Source of the DNA: Segatella copri
GTDB taxonomy: Bacteria; Bacteroidota; Bacteroidia; Bacteroidales; Bacteroidaceae
Assembly (NCBI RefSeq): GCF_019249795.2
Contig: NZ_CP156891.1
Coordinates: 2,884,001 to 2,948,000, forward strand
DNA: 64,000 nucleotides
Reading direction: 5' to 3'
Position numbers and translations under genes: made by a program. Shown piece after piece: positions 16,239 to 24,924 of this stretch. Positions within the stretch are counted from its first letter, which is position 1. Each line of letters begins with the position of its first letter. A model generated the notes under the pieces. The model was not told the origin of the DNA. It saw nothing but the letters and a program-made list of their open reading frames with translations, and did not search any database.

Positions 16239-17594
16239 ATGGAACAAGTATTTAGCTATATTATCAGTCTCGGTGCGAGCGTGATGATGCCTATCATCTT
16301 CACGGTCATCGGTCTGTGTATTGGCATGAAATTCGGAAAGGCTCTGAAGTCGGGACTCTTCGTAGGCGTGGGTTTCGTAGGCTTGGGCGTGGTAACAGCA
16401 TTGCTTACTACCAACTTCAACGACCCATTGAAGGCTATTTCAGACATCTACCACTTACAGTTAAACGTTTTTGACATGGGATGGCCAGCAGCTGCAGCTG
16501 TAGCTTACAATACAGCAGTGGGAGCATTGATTATCCCAATCTGTCTGGGTGTCAACTTCCTGATGTTGATTACCAAGACAACACGTACAGTGAATATCGA
16601 CCTCTGGAACTACTGGCACTTCGCCTTTATCGGTGCAGTGGCTTACTTCGTGATGGGTCAGAGTTTGCTCTGGGGCTATTTCGCAGCCATCGTCTGCTAC
16701 ATCAATACCTTGGTCTGTGCAGACCTGACAGCCGACAGATTCCAGAAATATTACGATTTGGATGGTATCTCTATTCCGCAGCCATTCTGCCAGAGTTTCA
16801 TGCCATTCGCAATCGTTTTCAATAAACTCTTCGATATGATTCCGGGCTTCTCTAAGCTCGATATCGATGCAGAGGGACTGAAGAAGAAGTTTGGTGTGCT
16901 CGGCGAGCCACTGGTACTCGGTGTTATCGTAGGTGCCCTGATAGGTTGGGCAGCCCAGCTCGATATCAAGAAGATTCTCTTCCTGGGTGTAACGATGGGA
17001 GCCGTGATGGAGCTGATTCCTCGTATTACAGCCCTGTTTATCGACGGTTTGAAGCCTATCTCAGAGAAGACACAGGAGTTGGTGAAGACCAAGTTTAACG
17101 GCAAGAAGGTTCATATCGGTATGAGTCCTGCCCTGGTAATCGGCCATCCTACTACTCTGGTAGCATCTGTGATTCTGATTCCGGTTATCCTGGCTATCGC
17201 AGTCTTCCTGCCAGGCAACCAATTCTTGCCTTTGGCTTCGTTGGCAGGTATGTTCTACCTCTTCCCAATGATTCTGCCGTTTACAAGAGGTAATGTGGTG
17301 AAGACGCTTATCATCGGCCTGGTAACCCTCGTCATCGGTCTCTATTTCGTTACCGATATGGCACCAGACTTTACGCTGGCAGCCAACCAGGTTTATGCAG
17401 CAACAGGCGATAATGCCGCTCATATCCCTGACGGATTCTCAGGCGGTGCACTCGATTTCGCATCCTCTCTCTTCGGATGGGTTATCTATCGCGGTGTGAA
17501 GCTTTCATACGTAGGTATGGGTGTTCTCGCAGTCATCACGGTAGCCATGATGGTTATCAACCGTCAGCGCATCGTGAAGGAAGAAAAAAAGTAA
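16239..17594 (+). CDS. Orphan galactitol-type PTS EIIC-like permease
   Basis: A 451-residue polytopic membrane protein that resembles the GatC (EIIC-Gat) family along its length, for example NTAVGALIIPICLGVNFLMLI and GMSPALVIGHPTTL. The length is about that of E. coli GatC. No EIIA or EIIB gene and no EI/HPr gene is adjacent, so phosphotransfer-coupled uptake is doubtful. Its neighbours, kduI and an ExuT-like carrier 27 and 1104 bases downstream, suggest a uronate or deoxy-keto-uronate substrate and non-PTS transport. That assignment is inferred from context. Confidence 0.8.
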   Translation: MEQVFSYIISLGASVMMPIIFTVIGLCIGMKFGKALKSGLFVGVGFVGLGVVTALLTTNFNDPLKAISDIYHLQLNVFDMGWPAAAAVAYNTAVGALIIPICLGVNFLMLITKTTRTVNIDLWNYWHFAFIGAVAYFVMGQSLLWGYFAAIVCYINTLVCADLTADRFQKYYDLDGISIPQPFCQSFMPFAIVFNKLFDMIPGFSKLDIDAEGLKKKFGVLGEPLVLGVIVGALIGWAAQLDIKKILFLGVTMGAVMELIPRITALFIDGLKPISEKTQELVKTKFNGKKVHIGMSPALVIGHPTTLVASVILIPVILAIAVFLPGNQFLPLASLAGMFYLFPMILPFTRGNVVKTLIIGLVTLVIGLYFVTDMAPDFTLAANQVYAATGDNAAHIPDGFSGGALDFASSLFGWVIYRGVKLSYVGMGVLAVITVAMMVINRQRIVKEEKK

Positions 17595-17621
17595 AAAGGT
17601 AAAAAATAAAACAAGATAATT

Positions 17622-18587
17622 ATGAAGAAATTAACATTAATATTAGCAGCAATGGTATTAACAGCAAGTCAGGCTTTTGGTCAGTGTGGAAAATGTGGTT
17701 ATGAAGTGAAGGCAGAAAATGCCTACACTAACTACAACGTTCGTTATGCAAGCAATCCGATGGATGCAAAGCACTATACAACAGACCGCCTTCGCAGTGA
17801 ATTCGCTATCGAGAAGGTGTTTGCTCCAGGCGAGGTAAACTGGACATACACCATGTTCGACCGCTTCCTCATTGGTGGTGCTGAGCCAACAACCGCTCCT
17901 CTGAAGCTGACTTCTATCGCTCCTCTCTATACAGACAAGCCAAACGATGAGAAGAATCTGCTCGACAACCGCGAGTTGGGTATCATCAACATCGGTGGCG
18001 AGGGTACTGTTACCGTTGACGGCAAGAAGTATACGCTCGGTTTCCAGGAGGCTCTCTACGTAGGTCGTGGTGCCAAGAACATCGAGGTAAGCAGCAAGGA
18101 TGCAGCTAAGCCAGCTAAGTTCTATATGAACAGCGCTTGTGCTCATCAGACATATCCTACCAAGAAGATTACCCTGAAGGATGCCAACAACATCAAGGCT
18201 GGTAGCCTGAAGGAGAGCAACGACCGTGTAATCCACCAGTTGATTATCGACGGTGTAGCCGGTGTTCGTACCTGCCAGTTGCAGATGGGTGTTACTGAGT
18301 TGAAGGAGGGTTCTGTATGGAACACCATGCCAGCTCATACTCACCTCCGCCGTATGGAGACTTACCTCTATTATAATGTACCAGAGGGTCAGAAGATTCT
18401 CCACGTAATGGGTGAACCACAGGAGACACGTCCTATCTGGTTGAACAACGAGCAGGCTGTGATTTCTCCAGAGTGGTCTATCCACTGTGCAGCAGGTACC
18501 AGCAACTATACCTTTATCTGGGGTATGGCAGGTGAGAATCTGATCTACAACGATATGCAGGTAGTGAAGATTCCTACATTGGAATAA
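17622..18587 (+). CDS. kduI: 5-dehydro-4-deoxy-D-glucuronate isomerase with signal peptide
   Basis: A 321-residue KduI. It isomerises 4-deoxy-5-keto-uronate (from lyase digestion of pectin or glycosaminoglycans) to the 2,5-diketo form. The zinc ligands are all present as H239, H241, E246 and H288 (AHTHLRRME and WSIHC). Each is exactly 43 residues later than the known E. coli ligands, and the protein is 43 longer than the 278-residue E. coli enzyme, so the core is collinear. Most of the extra residues form a signal peptide ([20 protein letters not shown]), which predicts export to the periplasm. KduI is normally cytosolic. The gene starts 27 bases after the EIIC gene and is probably in one operon with it. 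Confidence 0.93.
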   Translation: MKKLTLILAAMVLTASQAFGQCGKCGYEVKAENAYTNYNVRYASNPMDAKHYTTDRLRSEFAIEKVFAPGEVNWTYTMFDRFLIGGAEPTTAPLKLTSIAPLYTDKPNDEKNLLDNRELGIINIGGEGTVTVDGKKYTLGFQEALYVGRGAKNIEVSSKDAAKPAKFYMNSACAHQTYPTKKITLKDANNIKAGSLKESNDRVIHQLIIDGVAGVRTCQLQMGVTELKEGSVWNTMPAHTHLRRMETYLYYNVPEGQKILHVMGEPQETRPIWLNNEQAVISPEWSIHCAAGTSNYTFIWGMAGENLIYNDMQVVKIPTLE

Positions 18588-18698
18588 TAAGATACATGAT
18601 ATGGCAACCTGGTTTATGATTAATATGAGCCAGGCTTTGCCGTCTAAATAGTAATCTAAAATAAAAATAAGTATAACGCTTAAAAACTTTTTTATAAA

Positions 18699-20162
18699 AT
18701 GAGCCCTATTACAACAAGTAAAATGTCCAACTTCCGTTGGGTAATCTGTGCGCTGCTCTTCATCGCAACCACAGTCAATTACATGGACCGTCAGGTTCTC
18801 TCTTTAACATGGAAAGACTTCATTGCTCCAGAATTCCACTGGACAGATGATCACTATGGTACCATCACCGGTCTTTTCTCCATCTTCTATGCCATCGCTA
18901 ACCTCTTCGCAGGTAAGTTTGTTGACTGGATGGGCACCAAGAAAGGTTATCTCATCGCCATCTTCGTATGGTCAACAGGTGCTGTGATGCACGCCGGTTG
19001 CGGTTGGGTAGCTATGCAGATGGAAGGTTATGATTCTATCGAGGCGCTCCGCATGGTACAGGCTGGTAGTGATGCAGCTGTAGCGATTGCTACAATCAGT
19101 GTATGGCTGTTCCTCTCTTGCCGCTTGATTCTTGCTGTGGGTGAGGCAGGTAACTTCCCTGCAGCCATCAAGGTAACAGCAGAGTATTTCCCTAAGAAAG
19201 ACCGTGCTTTCTCTACCGCTATCTTCAACAGTGGTGCTTCAGTAGGCGCTTTGGCAGCACCAGCTACCATTCCATTGTTGGCTCGCAGCCTGGGCTGGGA
19301 GTGGGCATTCATCATCATCGGTGTGCTCGGTTATGTATGGATGGGCCTCTGGGTATGGCTCTATGACAAACCATCTAAGAGCAAGCATGTAAACAAGGTT
19401 GAACTTACTTATATTGAACAGGATGAGGACCTCGAAAAGATTGAGGCTGGGAAAGAGACAGAAAGTGCCGCTGAGGAGAAAACTATCGGTTTCCTGAAGT
19501 GCTTCAGCTACCGTCAGACCTGGTCATTCATCGTAGGTAAGTTGATGACTGATGGTGTTTGGTGGTTCTTCCTCTTCTGGGCACCTGCTTACTTCTCTGA
19601 CCAGTATGGTTATTCTTCAGATTCAGGTATGGGTATCGCCCTCATCTTCACTCTCTATGCTATTGTAACCGTATTGAGTATTGGTGGTGGTTACTTGCCA
19701 ACCTACTTTGTTGACAAGAAGGGTATGAATCCATATATCGGTAGAATGCGTGCGATGTTGATTTTCGCTTGCTTCCCATTGCTCGGTCTGATAGCCCAGC
19801 CTATGGGTGAGTACAGTGCATGGTGGCCAGCTATCATCATCGGTTTGCTCGGTGCAGGTCATCAGGCATGGTCAGCTAACCTCTATTCTACCATCGGTGA
19901 TATGTTCCCTAAGTCAACTGTAGCTACTATCACCGGTATTGGTGCGATGGCAGGTGGTATCGGTTCCTTCCTGATTAACAAGGGTTCCGGTATGCTCTTC
20001 ACCTATGCAGATGGTCAGGGTTCAGCCTTCAGCTTCATGGGCTTCGATGGCAAGCCAGGTGCCTACATGATTGTATTCTGCATCTGTAGTGTTGCTTACC
20101 TCGTAGGCTGGTGCATCATGAAGGCATTGGTTCCTAAGTACAAGCCAATCGTTGTAGAATAA
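18699..20162 (+). CDS. MFS hexuronate (ExuT-like) transporter
   Basis: A 487-residue inner-membrane carrier of the anion:cation symporter branch of MFS. The first helix region carries NYMDRQVLS, the family signature, followed by GLFSIFYAIANLFAGKFVDWMGTKKGY (A-loop motif). RLILAVGEAGNFPAAIKV matches the ExuT/GudP group. Twelve helices are expected, with a charged central loop at about residues 225-265 (QDEDLEKIEAGKETES). With kduI and the EIIC permease it forms a uronate-uptake cluster; galacturonate, glucuronate or the KduI product are the likely substrates. The 111-base gap after kduI holds no clear terminator. Confidence 0.88.
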   Translation: MSPITTSKMSNFRWVICALLFIATTVNYMDRQVLSLTWKDFIAPEFHWTDDHYGTITGLFSIFYAIANLFAGKFVDWMGTKKGYLIAIFVWSTGAVMHAGCGWVAMQMEGYDSIEALRMVQAGSDAAVAIATISVWLFLSCRLILAVGEAGNFPAAIKVTAEYFPKKDRAFSTAIFNSGASVGALAAPATIPLLARSLGWEWAFIIIGVLGYVWMGLWVWLYDKPSKSKHVNKVELTYIEQDEDLEKIEAGKETESAAEEKTIGFLKCFSYRQTWSFIVGKLMTDGVWWFFLFWAPAYFSDQYGYSSDSGMGIALIFTLYAIVTVLSIGGGYLPTYFVDKKGMNPYIGRMRAMLIFACFPLLGLIAQPMGEYSAWWPAIIIGLLGAGHQAWSANLYSTIGDMFPKSTVATITGIGAMAGGIGSFLINKGSGMLFTYADGQGSAFSFMGFDGKPGAYMIVFCICSVAYLVGWCIMKALVPKYKPIVVE

Positions 20163-20165
20163 TGA

Positions 20166-20260
20166 AAAGGTAAAAAAGTAAAAAGGTAAAAAGGTAAAAA
20201 AAGCCTAGCGGAATGTTAACCAGCGAGGTGCCCTTTTTACCTTTTTACTTTTTTACCTTT
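20166..20260. repeat. 29-bp perfect inverted repeat made of octamer arrays
   Basis: Bases 20166-20194 (units like GGTAAAAA and AGTAAAAA) are the exact reverse complement of 20232-20260, with a 37-base spacer. It lies between two convergent genes. Each arm begins near the end of one gene and reads in the sense direction of that gene; the right arm reaches the nitroreductase stop codon. It can fold as a long hairpin and may serve as a terminator for both genes. Confidence 0.9.
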
Positions 20261-20996
20261 AAATAAATCCTTGCTGCTTGAGGGCTTCGAGGAAACCTTG
20301 GCTCATCGCCTCGCAATCTTTCTTTGTGTATCGGATGTCGGTGAAAACCTGGGCTAGGGTCTCTACGTTGTTGATGCGAACGAACTCCTTGTTTTCTTCC
20401 AGAGCTTCCTTCCCTGCATAGAAGTCGTCAATCTTCTCTGGGGTGTAATCTTCGAAATGCTCGTGGTGGATGATGCTGCGCAGAGGGAGACGGTCGCTCA
20501 GGGCTGGATGTTCTGCCGGCCAGCCGATGGTCAATGTGGCTACTGGCATTACGAGCTTAGGGAGCTTCAGAGTGTCGATAATCATCTTTGGCATATAAAC
20601 CGTAGTTCCCAGGAAACAGGTGCCCAAACCGGCTTCTTCTGCCAGGTTCGTGAAGGTCTGGGTGAAAAGAAGGGCATCGGTAGCTGCATTCATAAAAGAG
20701 AGAATGTTGTCATAGCCCGGGGTTCCCTTGCGGCTCTCTGCCCAGAGGGTTGTGCGGCGATAATCGGCACAGATGGTGAGGATGACCGGGGCTTCTGTTA
20801 CCATCGGCTGGTTGAAGTGGGCTGGCGCCAGTGCCTTCTTTCCTTCTTCACTTCTTGTTACCACAACGCTGTAAAGCTGCAGGTTTCCCATTGTCGGGGT
20901 GCGCTCTGCCTCTTCCAAAAGGCGGTTCAGGAGTTCTTCAGATACTTCCTTCTCTGCATATTTTCTGATGCTTGTTCTGTTCTTAATCGATTCCAT
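20259..20996 (-). CDS. Nitroreductase family protein (NfsA/FRP-like)
   Basis: A 245-residue flavin-dependent oxidoreductase of the nitroreductase fold. The N-terminus IKNRTSIRKYAEKEVSEELL has the R-S-x-R-x-Y FMN-binding pattern. GLGTCFLGTTVY and LPKLVMPVATLTIGWPAEHP are the later family segments. FMN- and NAD(P)H-dependent reduction of quinones or nitro compounds in the cytoplasm is expected; the physiological substrate is unknown. It is a single gene, convergent with the MFS carrier. A minus-strand -7 box TAACTTTG lies at 21071-21078. Confidence 0.9.
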   Translation of the reverse strand: MESIKNRTSIRKYAEKEVSEELLNRLLEEAERTPTMGNLQLYSVVVTRSEEGKKALAPAHFNQPMVTEAPVILTICADYRRTTLWAESRKGTPGYDNILSFMNAATDALLFTQTFTNLAEEAGLGTCFLGTTVYMPKMIIDTLKLPKLVMPVATLTIGWPAEHPALSDRLPLRSIIHHEHFEDYTPEKIDDFYAGKEALEENKEFVRINNVETLAQVFTDIRYTKKDCEAMSQGFLEALKQQGFI

Positions 20997-21139
20997 ATCT
21001 TTTTTATTTTATCATTATACCTTAATATATATATAGGAGTTCTGTTCCATTTCAGAACCCTATTTTGCTGCAAAGTTAGTGAAAGTTTCCCAAAAAGTTG
21101 TCTTTCTTTCGCTTTTTTAGTGAAATATATGGCAAAACG

Positions 21140-21171
21140 TTTCAGATTTTAGAAATAAAAGTTTAATTTTG
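21140..21171 (+). promoter_or_regulatory. Promoter of the NrdJ-C-like/folB pair
   Basis: TTTC (21140-21143), 20 bases, then TAATTTTG (21164-21171). The ATG follows 23 bases later. It is divergent from the nitroreductase promoter. Confidence 0.65.
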
Positions 21172-21194
21172 CACCTAAATATGAAACGTTTGAT

Positions 21195-21863
21195 ATGAAA
21201 TATACTGAAAATATGACTTTTGAAGAGGCTTCCAAGGCTCTTATAGATGAATTGAATGCTAATCTGGCAACACTTCATCAGAATTATCATGTAGAACAGT
21301 CTGATTGGAATAAACTCTATGATCAGATAGCCAATGTTGTTTCAGAGGAAACTCATCTTCCTGTTTTCTCTCCTGAAGTGATGGAGGTGCGACCTCGAGA
21401 ACTCGAATGCGATGTGGTGCGATTCCAGAATAATAAGGAGAAATGGGTGGCTCTTGTAGGACTGCTCGACGGTCATCCATACGAAATCTTCACGGGTTTA
21501 CAGGATGAGGACGAGGGTATCATGCTGCCTAAATCTGTAAGCAAAGGCAAAATCGTGAAGACCATTCTGGATGGAGGCTTGAAGCGATACGACTTCCAGT
21601 TTGTGAACAAGCGAGGATATAAGATTACGGTTGAGGGATTGAGCGAGAAGTTTAATCCTGAATACTGGAACTATGCCAAGCTGATTTCCGGTGTGCTGCG
21701 CTACCGTATGCCTATCGAACATGTCATCAAACTCGTTTATCAGCTCCAGCTTACTTCAGATAACATCAATACCTGGAAGAAAGGTGTTGTGACAGCCCTG
21801 AAGAGATATCTGAAGGATGGTAGCCTGATGAAACTTTACGATGATAGCGATTCCGAATCCTAA
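21195..21863 (+). CDS. Stand-alone protein like the C-terminal part of class II ribonucleotide reductase (NrdJb-like)
   Basis: A 222-residue cytosolic protein. Its core resembles the C-terminal extension of Bacteroidetes B12-dependent ribonucleotide reductase: RPRELECDVVRFQNNKEKWV, VGLLDGHPYEIFTGL, and NPEYWNYAKLISGVLRYRMP. In Pseudomonas the same enzyme is split into NrdJa and NrdJb. The catalytic barrel is not encoded beside it, and I see no CxxC tail. It may be a separate accessory subunit or a regulator derived from the reductase. It starts soon after a clear promoter and is followed by folB after 27 bases. The family match is from memory. Confidence 0.5.
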   Translation: MKYTENMTFEEASKALIDELNANLATLHQNYHVEQSDWNKLYDQIANVVSEETHLPVFSPEVMEVRPRELECDVVRFQNNKEKWVALVGLLDGHPYEIFTGLQDEDEGIMLPKSVSKGKIVKTILDGGLKRYDFQFVNKRGYKITVEGLSEKFNPEYWNYAKLISGVLRYRMPIEHVIKLVYQLQLTSDNINTWKKGVVTALKRYLKDGSLMKLYDDSDSES

Positions 21864-21890
21864 TCCCCAAGATAGAAACTGATATAAACT

Positions 21891-22268
21891 ATGCTTTTCT
21901 GTAGTAAGATATACTTGAAGAATGTCCGTTTCCATGCGTATCACGGCGTTCTGTCACAGGAAACCCAGGTGGGCAACGATTATGTGGTGAATCTGGATGT
22001 GAGCTATGATTTCTCCAGAGCCATGGAAACCGATGAACTGGCTGGAACCCTCAACTATGCAGAACTCTATGAACTCGTGAAACAGGAGATGGAGATACCT
22101 AGCAAACTGCTGGAACATGTAGCCGGAAGGATAGGAAAGCGACTCTTTGCAGAATATCCGACTATTCAGAAAATACAACTCGCTATTACCAAAGTTAATC
22201 CTCCTTTTGGAGCAGATTGTGACGGCGCAGGGGTAGAAGTTGTATTAACAAATGATAAAACTTTATAG
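21891..22268 (+). CDS. folB: Dihydroneopterin aldolase
   Basis: A 125-residue folate enzyme that converts 7,8-dihydroneopterin to 6-hydroxymethyl-dihydropterin plus glycolaldehyde. Recognised from KIYLKNVRFHAYHGVLSQE at the N-terminus, the NYAELYELV segment with the conserved Tyr, and ITKVNPPFGAD with the conserved Lys near the C-terminus. Length is typical (about 120). It probably shares a transcript with the gene upstream. The promoter of the next gene begins just after its stop. Confidence 0.93.
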   Translation: MLFCSKIYLKNVRFHAYHGVLSQETQVGNDYVVNLDVSYDFSRAMETDELAGTLNYAELYELVKQEMEIPSKLLEHVAGRIGKRLFAEYPTIQKIQLAITKVNPPFGADCDGAGVEVVLTNDKTL

Positions 22269-22297
22269 TAGATTTAGGTTTTCTGATACAAAAGTAG

Positions 22298-22305
22298 TAA
22301 TTTTG
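22298..22305 (+). promoter_or_regulatory. -7 box for the amidase gene
   Basis: TAATTTTG lies 18 bases before the ATG at 22324 and 30 bases after the folB stop. This fixes the amidase start at 22324, since earlier in-frame starts would lie inside the promoter. Confidence 0.6.
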
Positions 22306-22323
22306 CAAAATCATCAGAAAGAT

Positions 22324-23664
22324 ATGTTGAAGAAAATAACACTCATATTGACCCTATTGTGTATGTTGGTGCTGACAGCGACAGGCTCCAACCGCCGTTT
22401 CACGCTCGTTATCGACCCAGGTCATGGTGGTCATGATGTGGGCGCACGTGGTGCTATTTCCAAAGAAAAGAATATCAATCTCTCTGTGGCATTGCAGTTT
22501 GGCAAATATGTTGAGCGCAATATGCCGGATGTGAGAGTCATCTATACCCGCAAGACGGATGTCTTTATTCCTCTGAAACAGCGTGCCAACATTGCTAACC
22601 GCGCCAATGCCGACCTGTTTATCTCGGTACATACCAATGCGCTGCCAGCCGGTAAGATAGCCCGCGGTTTTGAAACCTATACGCTCGGTATGCACCGTGC
22701 CAAGGATAATCTCGATGTGGCTATGCGAGAGAACTCCGTTATCTCGATGGAGAAGGGCTATCAGCATACCTATCAGGGTTTCGACCCGCGATCTTCTGAG
22801 AGTTACATCATCTTCGAGTTTATACAGGGTAAGAATATGGAGAGAAGCGTAGAACTGGCGCGCAATATCCAGCGAAAGGTATGTTCCGGTGCCAACCGTC
22901 CGGATAAGGGTGTGCATCAGGCAGGATTCCTGGTTCTCAGAGAAACCTCGATGCCTAGCTGTCTGATAGAGCTCGGTTTCATCACTACTGCCGATGAAGA
23001 AAGACTGCTCAACGATGCCAGCAGGGTGGATGATATCGCCCGAGGCATCTACGAAGGTTTTGCGCAATATCGCAATAAATACGATAAATCCATCTCGGTT
23101 CCTTATCGAGCTGCGGATACAGAATCGGTGCCGGTTGCCAAGATAGTTTCTGATACGAAACAGGAAAAGGACGAGCGCCGTGCTGAGGAGGCGGATACTG
23201 CGCCGAGAAGAACGGTGAAGCAGGTGGAAACCAGAGCAACAAAGGCTAAAACGGTTCAGCAGAACAGAAGACAGAACCCGCAGGATAAGCCGGCTCAGCA
23301 GAGCAGACAGACGCAGCAGAGCAGACAGACGCAGCAGAATAGAACTGTAGCTCAGAACAAGCCGGCACAGCAGAAAGCCAATGTAGCCGATGCGCCTGTC
23401 TTCAAGCTCCAGATATTTGTCAGCAACCGCACGCTCCGCAAGGGCGATGCCCATTTTAAGGGCGAAACCGGTTATGACAGTTATCAGGAAGGCAATATGG
23501 TGAAATATACGATGGGAGCTTCTACCAACTATAATGAGATTTTCCGCTTGCGCAAGACGCTTGCCGAGAAGTTCCCGGAAGCTTTCATCATAGCTTTCAA
23601 GAATGGAAAGAAATATGATGTGAATCAGGCTATACGTGAGTTCAAACAGAACAGAAACCGCTGA
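22324..23664 (+). CDS. N-acetylmuramoyl-L-alanine amidase (Amidase_3) with SPOR-like tail
   Basis: A 446-residue exported enzyme that cleaves peptide side chains from peptidoglycan. A signal peptide (MLKKITLILTLLCMLVLTATG) leads into the zinc site FTLVIDPGHGGHDVGARG, and ISVHTNALP and LIELGFIT follow, as in AmiA/B/C-type amidases. Residues about 285-365 form a disordered Gln/Arg/Lys-rich linker with an 18-bp tandem repeat. The C-terminal part (FKLQIFVSNRTLRKGD...) resembles the SPOR-like tail of Bacteroidetes amidases. The MCE gene follows after 50 bases, a common pairing. Confidence 0.92.
   Translation: MLKKITLILTLLCMLVLTATGSNRRFTLVIDPGHGGHDVGARGAISKEKNINLSVALQFGKYVERNMPDVRVIYTRKTDVFIPLKQRANIANRANADLFISVHTNALPAGKIARGFETYTLGMHRAKDNLDVAMRENSVISMEKGYQHTYQGFDPRSSESYIIFEFIQGKNMERSVELARNIQRKVCSGANRPDKGVHQAGFLVLRETSMPSCLIELGFITTADEERLLNDASRVDDIARGIYEGFAQYRNKYDKSISVPYRAADTESVPVAKIVSDTKQEKDERRAEEADTAPRRTVKQVETRATKAKTVQQNRRQNPQDKPAQQSRQTQQSRQTQQNRTVAQNKPAQQKANVADAPVFKLQIFVSNRTLRKGDAHFKGETGYDSYQEGNMVKYTMGASTNYNEIFRLRKTLAEKFPEAFIIAFKNGKKYDVNQAIREFKQNRNR
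23296..23340 (+). repeat. 18-bp tandem repeat in the amidase linker
   Basis: Two exact units at 23296-23313 and 23314-23331 and a half unit after them encode QQSRQT repeats. Linker length may vary between strains. Confidence 0.85.
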
Positions 23665-23714
23665 TTGACCTGAGTAAGGATAAGATATAAGCACGAATAT
23701 ATAAAGAGATAAAT

Positions 23715-24614
23715 ATGAAGCTAACAAAAGAAATCAAGATAGCTCTTGTAGCTATTGTCGGTATTTTGATTATGTATTTCGGAATCAATTTTCTGAAAGG
23801 CATGAATCTGTTCTCTACCAACAACGCCTACTATATGACGTTTGATGACATCCAGGGACTGGGTGCCTCTACGCCTATTTATGCGGATGGTTATAAGGTA
23901 GGTATCGTGGATGGTTTGGAATATGATTACAAGGAGAATGGTCCTATCAAAGTAAAGGTGGATATTATCAAGGATTTGAGAATCCCGCAGGGCAGTAAAG
24001 CCGAAATAGTAAAAGACTTGATGGGTAACCTGCAGGTGAATCTGCTTCTGGCAAACAATCCGCGCGAAAGAGTAGAACCGGGAGGTATCATTCCGGGTGC
24101 TGTAAACGGAGGCATGATGGATAAGGCTGCCAACCTGGTTCCGGTAGTGGAAAAGATGTTGCCTAAGTTGGATTCTATCCTTACCAGCGTGAATGCGCTG
24201 CTGGCTGACCCGGCTCTGGCTGCTTCGCTGCATAATGTGGAAACCATCACAAGCAACCTCACCGTTTCTACACGTGAACTGAATACCCTGATGGCAGGAC
24301 TCAACAAACAGGTTCCGGGTATGATTGGAAAGGCAAATGGCGTGCTGGATAATACCAACCGCCTCACAGCTAATCTGGCCAGTCTTGATGTGCAGGGCAC
24401 TTTGAACAAGGTGAACCAGACTTTGGAGAGTGCTCATCAGTTTACTGAGAAGCTGAACAGCAACCAGGGCAGCCTCGGATTGCTGATGAACGATACCAAA
24501 CTGTACGACAATCTGACGTCAACCATGAGTCATGCCGACTCCTTGGTTATCGACTTGAAGGCACATCCGAAACGCTATGTCCATTTCTCTGTTTTCGGCA
24601 GAAAAGACAAGTAA
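23715..24614 (+). CDS. MCE/MlaD family lipid-transport protein
   Basis: A 299-residue inner-membrane-anchored periplasmic protein. One N-terminal helix (IKIALVAIVGILIMYFGINFL) is followed by an MCE domain (YYMTFDDIQGLGASTPIYADGYKVGIVDGL, then GSKAEIVKDLMGNLQVNLLL). The C-terminal half is helical with heptad-like Leu/Asn/Val spacing and ends in KAHPKRYVHFSVFG, a common ending in this family. MCE proteins form hexameric rings that shuttle phospholipids between membranes. The ATPase and permease partners are not in the window. Confidence 0.9.
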   Translation: MKLTKEIKIALVAIVGILIMYFGINFLKGMNLFSTNNAYYMTFDDIQGLGASTPIYADGYKVGIVDGLEYDYKENGPIKVKVDIIKDLRIPQGSKAEIVKDLMGNLQVNLLLANNPRERVEPGGIIPGAVNGGMMDKAANLVPVVEKMLPKLDSILTSVNALLADPALAASLHNVETITSNLTVSTRELNTLMAGLNKQVPGMIGKANGVLDNTNRLTANLASLDVQGTLNKVNQTLESAHQFTEKLNSNQGSLGLLMNDTKLYDNLTSTMSHADSLVIDLKAHPKRYVHFSVFGRKDK

Positions 24615-24924
24615 AAAGAGTTTGAGCTAAATAAATTTAGTCTAAATAAGATTCGGTATGTTTCACGCCCCGAAATGACTCGCAAACTGTTTGTTTGTTA
24701 GCCGTTTCGGGGACGTTACATTATTGTTTCACTGAATTTCAGTCTGCTATATTTGTATTTTATACAAGTGTTTGGTATTCAGTAATTTAAAGACTATCTA
24801 TTAAAATATTTTAAATAAGGGGATTTGCATTTCTCCTATTTTTTTTGTAACTTTGCACGTGATTTCGCATCTTTTGGTGCGTCCCGTCATTTGTGAATTA
24901 AAGTATTAATAATATAAGTAATCA
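24615..24924 (+). promoter_or_regulatory. dnaA upstream region: inverted repeat and promoter
   Basis: No gene is seen in these 310 bases. CCCCGAAA (24668-24675) and TTTCGGGG (24705-24712) are inverted copies with an inner CAAAC/GTTTG pairing and no T run. The dnaA promoter is clear: TTTG (24824-24827), 20 bases, TAACTTTG (24848-24855). I see no DnaA-box cluster, so this is not an evident oriC. Confidence 0.6.

Noticed and set aside
24615..24924. oriC next to dnaA
   Set aside because: No DnaA-box cluster or strongly AT-rich melting region is visible; only a promoter and one inverted repeat.
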